From Hydrogenophaga taeniospiralis (GTDB lineage: Bacteria > Pseudomonadota > Gammaproteobacteria > Burkholderiales > Burkholderiaceae_C): a stretch of DNA of 64,000 bases. Below are positions 8,690-17,582 of this stretch, piece by piece. Each line of letters opens with the position of its first letter. Position 1 is the first letter of the stretch. Under the pieces are notes generated by a model. The model had not been told where the DNA came from. It worked only from the letters and a program-made list of their open reading frames with translations, and searched no databases. A program made the translations under genes and the position numbers. Location of the stretch: NCBI RefSeq assembly GCF_020510445.1, contig NZ_JAHBAG010000001.1, positions 2,394,501 through 2,458,500 on the forward strand, read 5' to 3'.

Positions 8690-9658
8690 ATGAAGCCTGT
8701 TGTCCGATTGATCGCCGCCACCGTGGCCGTGCTCGCGTTGTCATCCACCGCCTTCGCCCAGGCCTGGCCCGAGCGCCCCATCAAGGCGGTCGTGCCCTTT
8801 GCCGCGGGCAGCGCCACCGACACCATCGGCCGCGCCTTCGCGCTGAAGATGCAGGAGGTGCTGGGGCAGACCATCGTGGTGGACAACAAGCCCGGCGCCA
8901 GCGGCCTGCTGGGGGCCGACGCGGTGGCCAAGGCCGCACCCGACGGCTACACCATCCTGATCGGCACCAACAGCACCAACGCCGCGCTCAAGAGCCTGAT
9001 GAAGAAGCTGCCCTACGACCAGGACACCGCGTTCGCGCCCGTGGCCTACATGGGCTCGGTGCCGCTGATCATGGCGGTCAACAACGACGTGCCGGCCAAG
9101 ACGCTGAAAGAGCTGGTGGACATGGCCAAGGCCAAGCCCGGCAGCATCAACTTCGCCAGCGCCAGCACCTCGCAACTCGTGTCCACCGAGATGATGGCTG
9201 GCATGGCCGGCATCCAGCTCACCAACGTGTCGTACAAGAGCGGCCCCGCCGCCATGACCGACCTGATCGGTGGCGTGGTGCAGATGTTCAGCGCCGACTT
9301 CGCGGTGATGCTGCCGCAGGTCAAGGCCGGCAAGGTGCGCGGCCTGGCGGTCACCTCAAGCAAGCGCTCGCCGGCCGTGCCCGAGCTGCCCACCGTGAAC
9401 GAGGCCCTGGGCCTGAAGGACTACGAGTTGATCGCCTATTTCGCGGTGTTCGCGCCCGCAGGAACGCCGCCCGATGTCGTGGCCAAGCTCAACAAGGCGG
9501 TGAACGCCGCAGCCAGCAGCAAGGAGATCCAGGACCGCTTCGCCGGCATCGGCTTCGCGGTCGAACCCGGCACCCCCGAAGACCTGGCCAAGCGCAGCGT
9601 GACCGAAACCGCCAAGTGGGCCAAGGCCATCAAGGACGCGAAGATCGAACCGCAATAA
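8690..9658 (+). CDS. Bug-family (TctC-like) periplasmic substrate-binding protein
   Basis: This 322-residue Bug/TctC receptor has a Sec signal peptide (cleavage near STAFAQA, about 22-25). Family blocks follow: WPERPIKAVVPFAAGSATDTIGR, the VVDNKPGASGLLGADAVAKAAPDGYT region and YKSGPAAMTDLIGG. It would bind an organic acid in the periplasm, either for a tripartite tricarboxylate transporter or as an orphan sensor receptor. No TctA/TctB genes are next to it. GGAGACTCC precedes the ATG. Its position inside a beta-oxidation block suggests the ligand is the acid degraded here, but that is inference. Confidence 0.9.
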   Translation: MKPVVRLIAATVAVLALSSTAFAQAWPERPIKAVVPFAAGSATDTIGRAFALKMQEVLGQTIVVDNKPGASGLLGADAVAKAAPDGYTILIGTNSTNAALKSLMKKLPYDQDTAFAPVAYMGSVPLIMAVNNDVPAKTLKELVDMAKAKPGSINFASASTSQLVSTEMMAGMAGIQLTNVSYKSGPAAMTDLIGGVVQMFSADFAVMLPQVKAGKVRGLAVTSSKRSPAVPELPTVNEALGLKDYELIAYFAVFAPAGTPPDVVAKLNKAVNAAASSKEIQDRFAGIGFAVEPGTPEDLAKRSVTETAKWAKAIKDAKIEPQ

Positions 9659-9672
9659 GAGCCGGTAGAGCC

Positions 9673-11496
9673 ATGAGTCTTCGTCCCACCATCGACTTTC
9701 TGCTGCACGACTGGCTGGGCGCCGAATCGCTCAGCGAGCGCGAGCGCTTCAAAGACCACAGCCGCGAAACCTTCGACGCCGTGCTCGACACCTGCGAGCG
9801 CATCGCGCGCGAGAAGTACGCGCCCTTCAACCGGCTGGTGGACACGCAGGAGCCGCATTTCGATGGCGAAAAGGTGATCCTGCCGCAGGCCACGCACGAC
9901 GCGCAGAAGGCCTATGCCGAGAGCGGCATGCTCAGCGCCGCGCAGGACTACGAGATTGGCGGCATGCAGCTGCCCTACACCGTGGAGGCGGCGGCCAACG
10001 CCTTCTTCGCCATGGCCTCGGTGAGCATCGGCAGCGGCATGCTCACCACGGGCAACGCCAACCTGTTGATGAAGCACGGCACCGAGGCTCAGAAGCGCGT
10101 GTTCGCGCTCAACGAGTTCAGTGGCCGCTTCTCCGGCACCATGTGCCTGAGTGAACCGCAGGCCGGCTCGTCGCTCAGCGACGTGACGACGCGGGCCGTG
10201 CCGGACGGCGAGGGCAGCGGAGCCGACCCGCTGGGCCCGCGCTACCGGCTCAAGGGCAACAAGATGTGGATCTCGGCCGGCGAACACGAGCTGACCGAGA
10301 ACATCATCCACCTAGTGCTGGCCAAGATCCCCGACGAACACGGCAAGCTCATCCCTGGCGTGAAAGGCATCTCGCTCTTCATCGCGCCCAAGAAACTGGT
10401 GGACACCGAAGGCCAACTCACCGGCGAGCGCAACGACGTGGCGCTGGCCGGCCTGAACCACAAGTGCGGCTGGCGCGGCACGACCAACACCTTGCTGAAC
10501 TTCGGCGAAGGCAAGTACCCGGTGCGGGGTGAAGCCGGCGCGGTGGGCTATCTGGTCGGCCAGCCCGGCAAGGGCCTGCAGTGCATGTTCCACATGATGA
10601 ACGAGGCCCGCATCGGTGTCGGCATGGCGGCCACCATGCTGGGCATGGCCGGTTACCACGCGAGTCTCGACTATGCGAAGAACCGGCCGCAAGGACGCCC
10701 AGTTTCAGCTGGGGGAAAAGACGCGGCCGCACCCCAGGTGCGCATCATCGAACACGCCGATGTGAAACGCATGTTGCTGGCGCAGAAGAGCTACTGCGAA
10801 GGCGCGCTGGCCCTGGAGCTGTATTGCGCCCGCCTCGTGGACGAACAGCACACCGGGGCGCCCGAGGCCGCCGACGACGCACGCCTGCTGCTCGAAGTGC
10901 TCACGCCCATCGCCAAGAGCTGGCCCAGCGAATGGTGCCTGGAAGCCAATTCGCTGGCGATCCAGATCCACGGCGGTTACGGCTACACGCGCGACTTCCC
11001 GGTGGAACAATACTGGCGCGACAACCGCCTCAACATGATCCACGAAGGCACGCACGGCATCCAGGGCATGGACCTGCTGGGCCGCAAGGTGCTGATGGAA
11101 AACGGCAAGGGCCTGCAGCTGCTGGCCGGCCGCATCAACGCCACCATTCAACGCGCGATCCAGGTGCCCGAACTCGCGGCGCACGCCAGCGCGCTGGGCC
11201 AGGCGCTGGCGCAGGTGGGCGCGGCCACGAAAGCCGGCTGGGCCACCGGCGACCCGGGTGACGCGCTGGCCAACGCCGTGCCCTACCTGCAGGCCTTTGG
11301 CCACACCGTGCTGGCCTGGATCTGGCTCGACGTGGCGCTCGCGGCGCAGGCCTCGGCTGAATCGCCTGCGCGCACCGGGCGCCTGGGCGCCATGCGTTAT
11401 TTTTTCCATTACGAACTGCCGAAAATCGGCGCCTGGCTGCAGGTGGTGAGCGCGCGCGACCAGACCTGCGCCAGCCTGCCCGAAGCCGCTTTCTGA
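9673..11496 (+). CDS. Acyl-CoA dehydrogenase (long FadE-like type)
   Basis: This 607-residue FAD-dependent dehydrogenase belongs to the roughly 600-residue group with an extra C-terminal domain. Conserved stretches are MCLSEPQAGSSLSDVTT (FAD/substrate contact), NKMWISAGEHEL, the flavin-binding IQIHGGYGYTRDFPVEQYWRD, and NMIHEGTHGIQGMDLLGRK, which carries the likely catalytic Glu. The start is ATG 9673, with GCCGGTAGAG upstream, rather than the longer open frame. It follows the Bug gene by 14 bases and precedes an SDR. It would perform the first oxidation of beta-oxidation for an unidentified acyl-CoA. Confidence 0.9.
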   Translation: MSLRPTIDFLLHDWLGAESLSERERFKDHSRETFDAVLDTCERIAREKYAPFNRLVDTQEPHFDGEKVILPQATHDAQKAYAESGMLSAAQDYEIGGMQLPYTVEAAANAFFAMASVSIGSGMLTTGNANLLMKHGTEAQKRVFALNEFSGRFSGTMCLSEPQAGSSLSDVTTRAVPDGEGSGADPLGPRYRLKGNKMWISAGEHELTENIIHLVLAKIPDEHGKLIPGVKGISLFIAPKKLVDTEGQLTGERNDVALAGLNHKCGWRGTTNTLLNFGEGKYPVRGEAGAVGYLVGQPGKGLQCMFHMMNEARIGVGMAATMLGMAGYHASLDYAKNRPQGRPVSAGGKDAAAPQVRIIEHADVKRMLLAQKSYCEGALALELYCARLVDEQHTGAPEAADDARLLLEVLTPIAKSWPSEWCLEANSLAIQIHGGYGYTRDFPVEQYWRDNRLNMIHEGTHGIQGMDLLGRKVLMENGKGLQLLAGRINATIQRAIQVPELAAHASALGQALAQVGAATKAGWATGDPGDALANAVPYLQAFGHTVLAWIWLDVALAAQASAESPARTGRLGAMRYFFHYELPKIGAWLQVVSARDQTCASLPEAAF

Positions 11497-11520
11497 ACAA
11501 CCATCCACAGGAGACACCAC

Positions 11521-12312
11521 ATGACCCGAAACATCCAGCAACTCTTTGACCTCAAGGGCAAGACGGCCCTCGTCACCGGCGGCTCGCGTGGCCTGGGCCT
11601 GCAGATGGCCCACGCGCTCGGCGAAGCCGGCGCCCGCGTGGTGATCAGCTCGCGCAAGGCCACCGACCTCGAAGAGGCCACGGCCGAGCTGCAGGCCGCC
11701 GGCATCGACGCGCGCTGGATCGCCGCCGACTGCTCGCTCGAAGAAGACATCCGCCGCCTCACCAGCGAAACCCTGCAGCGTGTCGGCGACGTGGACATCC
11801 TCGTCAACAACGCCGGCGCGGCCTGGGGCGCGCCCGCCGAAGACCACCCGCTCGAAGCCTGGGACAAGGTGATGAACCTCAACGTGCGCAGCTACTTCCT
11901 GCTCAGCCAGCTGATCGCCAAGGCCAGCATGATTCCGCGCCGCGCGGGCAGCATCATCAACACCGCCAGCATCGCCGGCCTGGGCGGCAACCCCTCCGGC
12001 ATGAAGACCATTGCTTACAACACCTCCAAGGGCGCCGTGATCAACTTCACCCGCGCGCTGGCCGCCGAGTGGGGCGAACACGGCATCCGCGTCAACGCCA
12101 TCTGCCCGGGCTTCTTTCCGAGCAAGATGACGCAGGGCACCTTGAAGGCCATGGGCGAAGAAAAGCTGGCTTCCCACGCCCCGCTGCGCCGCCTGGGCGA
12201 CGACGAAGACCTGAAGGGCCTGACTGTGCTGTACGCGTCGGATGCGGGCAAACACATCACGGGGCAGTGGCTGGCCGTCGATGGTGGCGTGTCCGTGATC
12301 ACCGGAGGTTGA
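11521..12312 (+). CDS. SDR-family oxidoreductase
   Basis: A classical short-chain dehydrogenase/reductase of 263 residues. The cofactor motif TGGSRGLGLQMA is at 19-30, NNAG follows, the catalytic Ser lies in INTASIAGL, and YNTSKGAV carries the Tyr and Lys. The ending ITGQWLAVDGGVSVITGG is usual. ACAGGAGACACCAC precedes the ATG. It lies between an acyl-CoA dehydrogenase and a thioesterase that starts at the base after its stop, so they are surely co-transcribed. Likely substrate: a 3-hydroxyacyl-CoA or hydroxy acid; not determinable. Confidence 0.88.
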   Translation: MTRNIQQLFDLKGKTALVTGGSRGLGLQMAHALGEAGARVVISSRKATDLEEATAELQAAGIDARWIAADCSLEEDIRRLTSETLQRVGDVDILVNNAGAAWGAPAEDHPLEAWDKVMNLNVRSYFLLSQLIAKASMIPRRAGSIINTASIAGLGGNPSGMKTIAYNTSKGAVINFTRALAAEWGEHGIRVNAICPGFFPSKMTQGTLKAMGEEKLASHAPLRRLGDDEDLKGLTVLYASDAGKHITGQWLAVDGGVSVITGG

Positions 12313-12738
12313 GTGGAGTTCTCGGTCCATATCCCTTTTGTCGAGCTGCTCGGCTTCGAACTGCAGACGTTCGAGGGCGGCGAGGCGCAGATCGCTTTCG
12401 CGCCCCGGCCCGAGCATGAAAACTCCTTCAACGTGGTGCACGGCGGCGCCAGCATGACGCTGCTCGACGTGGTCATGGCGCACGCCGCGCGTTCGGTGGA
12501 GCCGGCCATGGGCTGCGTCACCATCGAGATGAAAACCAGCTTCATGCGCGCGGCCAAAGGGCCGCTGCTCGCCAAAGGCAAGCTGCTGCACCGCACCGCC
12601 ACCATGGCCTTCACCGAAGGCAGCATCTTCGACGCCAGCGGCAAGCTCTGCGCCCACGCCACCGGCACCTTCAAGTTCGTGCCGCGCCTGCCCGTGGGGA
12701 AAACCACGCAGGGCTTGAACACCATCCAGACCGACTGA
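12313..12738 (+). CDS. PaaI-family hotdog thioesterase (second copy)
   Basis: A hotdog-fold protein of 141 residues with NVVHGGASMTLLDVVMAHAAR as the helix motif, followed by a strand carrying TIEMKTSFMRAAKG. It starts with GTG immediately after the SDR stop, so translation is probably coupled. It is only distantly like the thioesterase at 6386. Predicted acyl-CoA hydrolysis in the cytoplasm; substrate unknown. Confidence 0.85.
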   Translation: MEFSVHIPFVELLGFELQTFEGGEAQIAFAPRPEHENSFNVVHGGASMTLLDVVMAHAARSVEPAMGCVTIEMKTSFMRAAKGPLLAKGKLLHRTATMAFTEGSIFDASGKLCAHATGTFKFVPRLPVGKTTQGLNTIQTD

Positions 12739-12771
12739 ACGTCGATTCCCCTCAAACCACCGGAGACACCC

Positions 12772-13788
12772 ATGCCCGCCAACCAACAGATCCTGCTCGA
12801 CAACCGCCCGCAAGGCGAAGCCACGGTCGACAACTTCAAGCTCGTCACCACCGACACCCCGGCCCTCGCCGAGGGCCAGGTGCTGGTGCGCCACCACTTC
12901 CTGAGCCTGGACCCGTACATGCGCGGGCGCATGAACGACAGCAAGAGCTACGCGGCTTCCCAGCCGTTGGGCGAGGTCATGATCGGCGGCACCGTGGGCG
13001 AGGTCGCCGAGTCCAGGCACCCCAAGTTCCAGCCCGGCGACAAGGTCGTGGGCATGGGCGGCTGGCAGGAATACAGCGTGGTCAACGCCGGCGATCCCGG
13101 CGCCCTGCGCAAGGTGGACACCACGCACGTGCCGCTCTCGTACTACCTGGGCGCGGTCGGCATGCCGGGCGTGACCGCCTGGTACGGCCTGGTGAAGATC
13201 ATCAACCCCAAGGCCGGCGACACCGTGGTGGTGAGCGCGGCCACCGGCGCCGTGGGCAGTGCGTTTGGCGCGCTGGCCAAGGCGCGGGGCTGCCGTGCGG
13301 TGGGCATCGCGGGCGGGCCGGACAAGTGCCAGTACGCGGTCGAAGAGCTGGGCTTTGACGCCTGCATCGACTACAAGCAGCACAAGGACATGTACTCCCT
13401 GGCCAAGGCCCTCAAGGAAGCCTGCCCGGATGGCATCGACGGCTACTTTGAGAACGTGGGCGGCATGATTCTGGACGCCGTTCTGCTGCGCATGAACGCC
13501 TTCGGCCGCATCGCGGTCTGCGGCATGATCGCCGGCTACGACGGCGCGCCGCTGCCGCTGACCAACCCGGCGCTGATCCTCATCAACCGCCTGAAGATCG
13601 AGGGTTTCATCGTCAGCGAACACATGGAAGTCTGGCCCGAGGCGCTGACCGAGCTGGGCACGCTGGTCGCCCAAGGCAAGCTGCGCCCGCGCGAAACCGT
13701 GGCGCAGGGCCTGGCGTCAGCCCCCGAGGCTTTCATGGGTTTGCTCAAGGGCCGGAATTTCGGTAAACAGCTGGTGAAACTGATTTGA
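12772..13788 (+). CDS. NADP-dependent oxidoreductase, zinc-free MDR (CurA-like)
   Basis: A medium-chain reductase of 338 residues from the leukotriene B4 dehydrogenase/CurA/YncB group. It shows SLDPYMRGRMND near residue 45, GMPGVTAWYGL, the NADP motif AATGAVGSAFGALAK and FENVGGMILDAVL. Zinc-ligand residues of alcohol dehydrogenases are absent. These enzymes reduce the C=C bond of 2-alkenals and enones. CGGAGACACC precedes the ATG. It sits in the same gene run as the SDR and thioesterase and may reduce an unsaturated intermediate or detoxify enals. Confidence 0.88.
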   Translation: MPANQQILLDNRPQGEATVDNFKLVTTDTPALAEGQVLVRHHFLSLDPYMRGRMNDSKSYAASQPLGEVMIGGTVGEVAESRHPKFQPGDKVVGMGGWQEYSVVNAGDPGALRKVDTTHVPLSYYLGAVGMPGVTAWYGLVKIINPKAGDTVVVSAATGAVGSAFGALAKARGCRAVGIAGGPDKCQYAVEELGFDACIDYKQHKDMYSLAKALKEACPDGIDGYFENVGGMILDAVLLRMNAFGRIAVCGMIAGYDGAPLPLTNPALILINRLKIEGFIVSEHMEVWPEALTELGTLVAQGKLRPRETVAQGLASAPEAFMGLLKGRNFGKQLVKLI

Positions 13789-13808
13789 ACACCCTCCAGG
13801 AGCACACC

Positions 13809-14348
13809 ATGTCACACACGCCCCTTGCCATCACCGTTCTCGCCGCTGCCCTCGCACTCGCGGGTTGCGGGCATCCCATGCAACGCGGTGAACACCACAC
13901 CGGCAAGGGGTACGGCGCCATGTCGCCCGAAACCGCGCCTCCCGCACAGGCCAAGGTCACGGCGAGCATGCCCACCCTGTCGTCCGGCTACAAAAAGGTC
14001 GAGGCGCCTGCGGGGGCCAGGCTGTACTTCGTGAATCTGCGCAACGGCATGACCGTGGGCAGTCCGGTGAAGGTGGTGTTCGGCCTGAGCGGCATGGGGG
14101 TGGCACCGGCCGGCATCGAGAAGGTGGGCACGGGCCACCACCACCTGCTGGTGAACGTGAGCGAATGGGATGCCAATGCACCGCTGCCGGCCAACGAGCA
14201 GTTCCGGCATTTCGGCGCCGGCCAGACCGAAACCTCGCTCGAACTCAAGCCCGGTCAGCACACCCTGCAACTGGTGCTGGGCGACCAGAACCACATCCCG
14301 CACCACCCGGTGGTCATGAGCGAGCGCATCACGATCACGGTGAAGTGA
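13809..14348 (+). CDS. DUF4399-type predicted lipoprotein
   Basis: A 179-residue exported protein. The signal ends in a lipobox LALAGC (Cys at about 20), so it is probably membrane anchored. The DUF4399 domain covers about 70-179, with GHHHLLVN, a His-rich stretch near the middle, and HTLQLVLGDQNHIPHHPVVMSE near the end. Function unknown; the histidines could suggest metal contact, which is speculation. ATG 13809 has CCAGGAGCAC upstream. It lies between the MDR and AidB-like genes in the same direction. Confidence 0.75.
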   Translation: MSHTPLAITVLAAALALAGCGHPMQRGEHHTGKGYGAMSPETAPPAQAKVTASMPTLSSGYKKVEAPAGARLYFVNLRNGMTVGSPVKVVFGLSGMGVAPAGIEKVGTGHHHLLVNVSEWDANAPLPANEQFRHFGAGQTETSLELKPGQHTLQLVLGDQNHIPHHPVVMSERITITVK

Positions 14349-14379
14349 GGTTTCGGTCCGGCGGTTCAGGAGACCCACC

Positions 14380-16020
14380 ATGCAAGCCACCCACGAAGTC
14401 CTCAACCAGCCCGAGCCGCTGGTGGATGTGAACCTGTTCGATGGCAACCGGGCCATGCAGGACGCCTTGCGTTTCAACGCGCCGTCGCTGGACACGGCGC
14501 CATTGCAGGCGCTGGGCCAGCAGGTGGGCAGCGCCGAGATGCAGCAGCACGCCCGGCTGGCCAATGTGTTTACGCCGCAGCTCAAGAGCCACGACCGTTT
14601 CGGCCACCGCATTGATCAGGTGGAGTTCCACCCGAGTTACCACGCGCTGATGACGGCGGCCACGGCGGCTGGGTTGCATGGCACGCCTTGGGGTGAGGGT
14701 GCTGCGAACCCTCACCTCTCCCGCGCCGCCGGCTTCATGCTCTTCACCGAGCTGGAGCCCTCCACCTTGTGCCCCATCTCCATGAGCTACGCGGTCACGC
14801 CCGCGCTGCGCGACAACCCGGCCATCTACGCCGACTGGGCGCCGCAGCTCACCAGCCGCGCCTACGACCCGGCGCTCAAGCGCTGGAAAGACAAGGCCGG
14901 TGTGACCATGGGCATGGGCATGACGGAGAAGCAGGGCGGCTCGGACGTGCGGGCCAACACCACGCAAGCGGTGCCGGCTGGCAGCGATGACTGGGGCCAG
15001 CGTTTCAGCGTCACCGGCCACAAGTGGTTCTTCTCGGCGCCCATGTGTGACGCCTTCCTGGTCCTGGCGCAGACGCCGAACGGCCTCTCCTGCCTGTTCC
15101 TGCCGCGCGTGCTGCCCGATGGTTCGCTCAATCGGCTCTTCATCCAGCGCCTGAAAGACAAGCTGGGCAACAAGGCCAACGCCAGCTCCGAGGTGGAGTT
15201 CGCCGGCGCCACCGCCTGGCTGGTGGGCGAAGAAGGCCGGGGCGTGCCGCAGATCCTGGCCATGGGCACCATGACGCGGCTGGACTGCGCGCTCGGCACC
15301 AGCGGCCTGATGCGCCAAGCCTTGTCGATCGCGCTGAACCACACCTCGCAGCGCATGGCCTTTGGCAAGAAGCTGATCGACCAGCCGCTGATGAAAAACG
15401 TGCTCGCCGATCTGGCGCTGGAGTCCGAAGCCTCCACCGCGCTGGCCCTGCGGCTGGCGCGCAGCTTCGACCGCCCGGGCGACGCGCACGAGCAGGCCAT
15501 GCAGCGACTGCTCACGCCCGTGGCCAAGTTCTGGATCTGCAAGCGCGGCAGCCATTTCGCCGAAGAGGCCATGGAGTGCCTGGGTGGCAACGGCTACGTG
15601 GAAGAGGGCGGCGAGGGCATCATGGCGCGCATCTACCGCGAGATGCCGGTCAACAGCATCTGGGAAGGCGCCGGCAACATCATGGCGCTGGACCTGCTGC
15701 GTGCATTGCGCAAGGCCGACGCCGCCGCCGCGCTCGCGCAGGAACTGGCGCCCGCCAAAGGCATGCACCCGGCGCTGGACCACATGGCTCAGAGCCTGCC
15801 CACCCGCGTGGAGCAGATGGCCACCGAAATGGAAGCGCGCCGCCTCGCGCAGGACGTGGCCCTGGCCGTGCAGGCCGCGCTGCTGGCGCAGACCGCGCCG
15901 GCCGCCGTGTTCAGCGCCTTCTGCGATTCGCGCCTGGCCGGTCATTGGGGCCACAGCTTCGGCTCGCTGGGCGCGGGCGTCGATTTCGATGCCATCATTG
16001 CCCGCGCTCAACCCCGCTGA
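14380..16020 (+). CDS. AidB-like acyl-CoA dehydrogenase family protein
   Basis: This 546-residue flavoprotein belongs to the AidB branch. It has the AidB-type segment RAAGFMLFTELEPSTLCPISM (about 120-140), then GMGMTEKQGGSDVRANTT, the VTGHKWFFSAPM block, and MECLGGNGYVEEGG plus NSIWEGAGNIMALDLLRAL, which carries the catalytic Glu position. E. coli AidB belongs to the adaptive response to alkylation and binds DNA; relatives are often annotated as isovaleryl-CoA dehydrogenase. An Ogt gene lies 2.5 kb downstream in the same gene run, a loose link to alkylation defence. The start has CAGGAGACCC. Confidence 0.85.
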   Translation: MQATHEVLNQPEPLVDVNLFDGNRAMQDALRFNAPSLDTAPLQALGQQVGSAEMQQHARLANVFTPQLKSHDRFGHRIDQVEFHPSYHALMTAATAAGLHGTPWGEGAANPHLSRAAGFMLFTELEPSTLCPISMSYAVTPALRDNPAIYADWAPQLTSRAYDPALKRWKDKAGVTMGMGMTEKQGGSDVRANTTQAVPAGSDDWGQRFSVTGHKWFFSAPMCDAFLVLAQTPNGLSCLFLPRVLPDGSLNRLFIQRLKDKLGNKANASSEVEFAGATAWLVGEEGRGVPQILAMGTMTRLDCALGTSGLMRQALSIALNHTSQRMAFGKKLIDQPLMKNVLADLALESEASTALALRLARSFDRPGDAHEQAMQRLLTPVAKFWICKRGSHFAEEAMECLGGNGYVEEGGEGIMARIYREMPVNSIWEGAGNIMALDLLRALRKADAAAALAQELAPAKGMHPALDHMAQSLPTRVEQMATEMEARRLAQDVALAVQAALLAQTAPAAVFSAFCDSRLAGHWGHSFGSLGAGVDFDAIIARAQPR

Positions 16021-16035
16021 AGTCCGGAGACACTC

Positions 16036-16968
16036 ATGACCGACCTGATCCTGCACCACTACCCCATGTCGCCCTTCTCGGAAAAGGTGCGGCTGATCCT
16101 GGGCCACAAGCAGCTGGCCTGGAAGAGCGTGCTGATTCCCAGCGTGATGCCCAAGCCCGACGTGGTGGCGCTCACCGGCGGCTACCGGCGCACGCCCTTC
16201 CTGCAGATCGGTGCCGACATCTATTGCGACACCGCGCTGATCTGCGACGTGCTCGAACACCGCCAGCCCGCGCCCATGCTCTACCCCGAGCACAACAAGG
16301 GCATCGCCCGCGTGCTGGCCCAGTGGGCCGACAGCACGCTGTTCTGGGCCGCCATGGCTTACACCCTCAGCCCCAAGGGCGCAGCGGCCCTGTTTGCCAA
16401 CCAGCCCGAAGTGGGCCAGGCCTTCGCGGCCGACCGTGGCGCCATGCGCGGCGGCATGACCAGCCTGCGCCCGGGCGATGCCACCGCCGCCTACAAGAGC
16501 TACCTGCGCCGCCTGGCCAACATGCTGCACGAGCAGCCGTTCCTGCTGGGTGCGGCGCCCTGCGTGGCCGACTTCGCCGCCTACCACCCGCTGTGGTTCA
16601 CGCGCGTGATCAACCCGAGCATGGCCGGCATCCTGGAGGCGACGCCCGACGTGCTGGACTGGATGGACCGCATGGCCACCTTCGGCCACGGCCACCTGGC
16701 CAAGCTCTCGTCCACCGAGGCGATCGCCATCGCGGCGGCGGCCGAGCCGGTCCCCTTGCACGACGAAGCCTTCCAGGACGAACACGGCATCCCGTTGGGC
16801 AGCCGTGTCACGGTGGCGGCCGAGAGCTTCGGCCAGGAACCGACCGAAGGCATCCTGCGCGCGGCCTCGCGCACGCACTACACGCTGGAGCGCAGCGACG
16901 AGCGCGCCGGCCGGCTGCATGTGCATTTCCCGCGCATCGGCTTTGTACTGCGGGAAGTGCGCGCTTGA
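16036..16968 (+). CDS. Glutathione S-transferase family protein
   Basis: A 310-residue protein with an N-terminal thioredoxin-like GST domain (LILHHYPMSPFSEKVRLILG at about 4-23, then RRTPFLQIGADIYCDTALI) and a helical C-terminal domain containing LGAAPCVADFAAYHPLW. About 80 extra C-terminal residues form an additional region unlike classical GSTs. SPFSEKVR places a Ser at the usual active-site region. It starts 15 bases after the AidB-like gene. Substrate unknown; glutathione conjugation or isomerisation is expected. Confidence 0.85.
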   Translation: MTDLILHHYPMSPFSEKVRLILGHKQLAWKSVLIPSVMPKPDVVALTGGYRRTPFLQIGADIYCDTALICDVLEHRQPAPMLYPEHNKGIARVLAQWADSTLFWAAMAYTLSPKGAAALFANQPEVGQAFAADRGAMRGGMTSLRPGDATAAYKSYLRRLANMLHEQPFLLGAAPCVADFAAYHPLWFTRVINPSMAGILEATPDVLDWMDRMATFGHGHLAKLSSTEAIAIAAAAEPVPLHDEAFQDEHGIPLGSRVTVAAESFGQEPTEGILRAASRTHYTLERSDERAGRLHVHFPRIGFVLREVRA

Positions 16969-17582
16969 GCCGGCCTGCTTTGATGCCGGTGGCGTGGCGC
17001 TGCCTGCCGTTTGACGCGCTGCTGCCGCGCACGCTGTACGCGCTGCTCCAGCTGCGCAGCGCGGTGTTCGTGGTGGAGCAGGCCTGCGCGTTCCAGGACC
17101 TGGACGGCGCCGATGCCGACTGCATGCATCTGCTGGGCGAAGCTGTTGATCCAAATGGACAGCCGCAACTGCTGGCCTACACCCGCCTCGTCCCCGCCGG
17201 TCTCAAGTACCACGAGGCCAGCATCGGCCGCGTGGTCACCGCACCGGTCACGCGCGGCAGCGGCATGGGTCACGCGCTGATGGCCGAGTCCATCCGCATG
17301 CTGCACAGCCTGTGGGGCGTGCAGCCGATCCGCATCGGCGCGCAGGCGCACCTGGAACGTTTCTACAACGCGCACGGCTTCGTGTCCGACGACAAGCCCT
17401 ATATCGAAGACGGCATCCCGCATCTGGAAATGCTTAGGCCAGAAGCCCCCCTGCGCCGCTTCGCGGCTTCCCCCCAGGGGGACCACGCCCTTGGACCGGC
17501 AGAGCCGGATCTTCGGCGTGTGCTGAATGGCTCCCCCTCAGACCCGCAGACCCCCGCCAGCCCATCAGGAGACAAGACGTGA
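16965..17582 (+). CDS. ElaA-like GNAT N-acetyltransferase with a repeat-derived tail
   Basis: The GNAT core runs from about residue 7 (MPVAWRCLPFDALLPRTLY) to IPHLEML, with RSAVFVVEQACAFQDLDGAD and the acetyl-CoA loop VVTAPVTRGSGMGHALM, typical of ElaA. TTG 16965 overlaps the GST stop; ATG 16983 is an equally good start. After the natural end of the domain, near base 17436, the frame runs on for roughly 50 residues through a G/C-rich repeat, and the stop TGA (17580-17582) overlaps the GTG start of the next gene. The tail is probably not functional. Acceptor substrate unknown. Confidence 0.8.
   Translation: MSRPALMPVAWRCLPFDALLPRTLYALLQLRSAVFVVEQACAFQDLDGADADCMHLLGEAVDPNGQPQLLAYTRLVPAGLKYHEASIGRVVTAPVTRGSGMGHALMAESIRMLHSLWGVQPIRIGAQAHLERFYNAHGFVSDDKPYIEDGIPHLEMLRPEAPLRRFAASPQGDHALGPAEPDLRRVLNGSPSDPQTPASPSGDKT
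17440..17535 (+). repeat. G/C-rich palindromic repeat at the 3' end of the GNAT gene
   Basis: The stretch contains the inverted pair CCCCCCTG...CCAGGGGG around GCCGCTTCGCGGC, then CCGGCAGAGCCGG. The same layout (C-run, G-run, then CCGGCAAAGCCGG) appears at 60049-60145, so both belong to one dispersed repeat type. It lies across the expected end of the GNAT reading frame. Confidence 0.55.
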
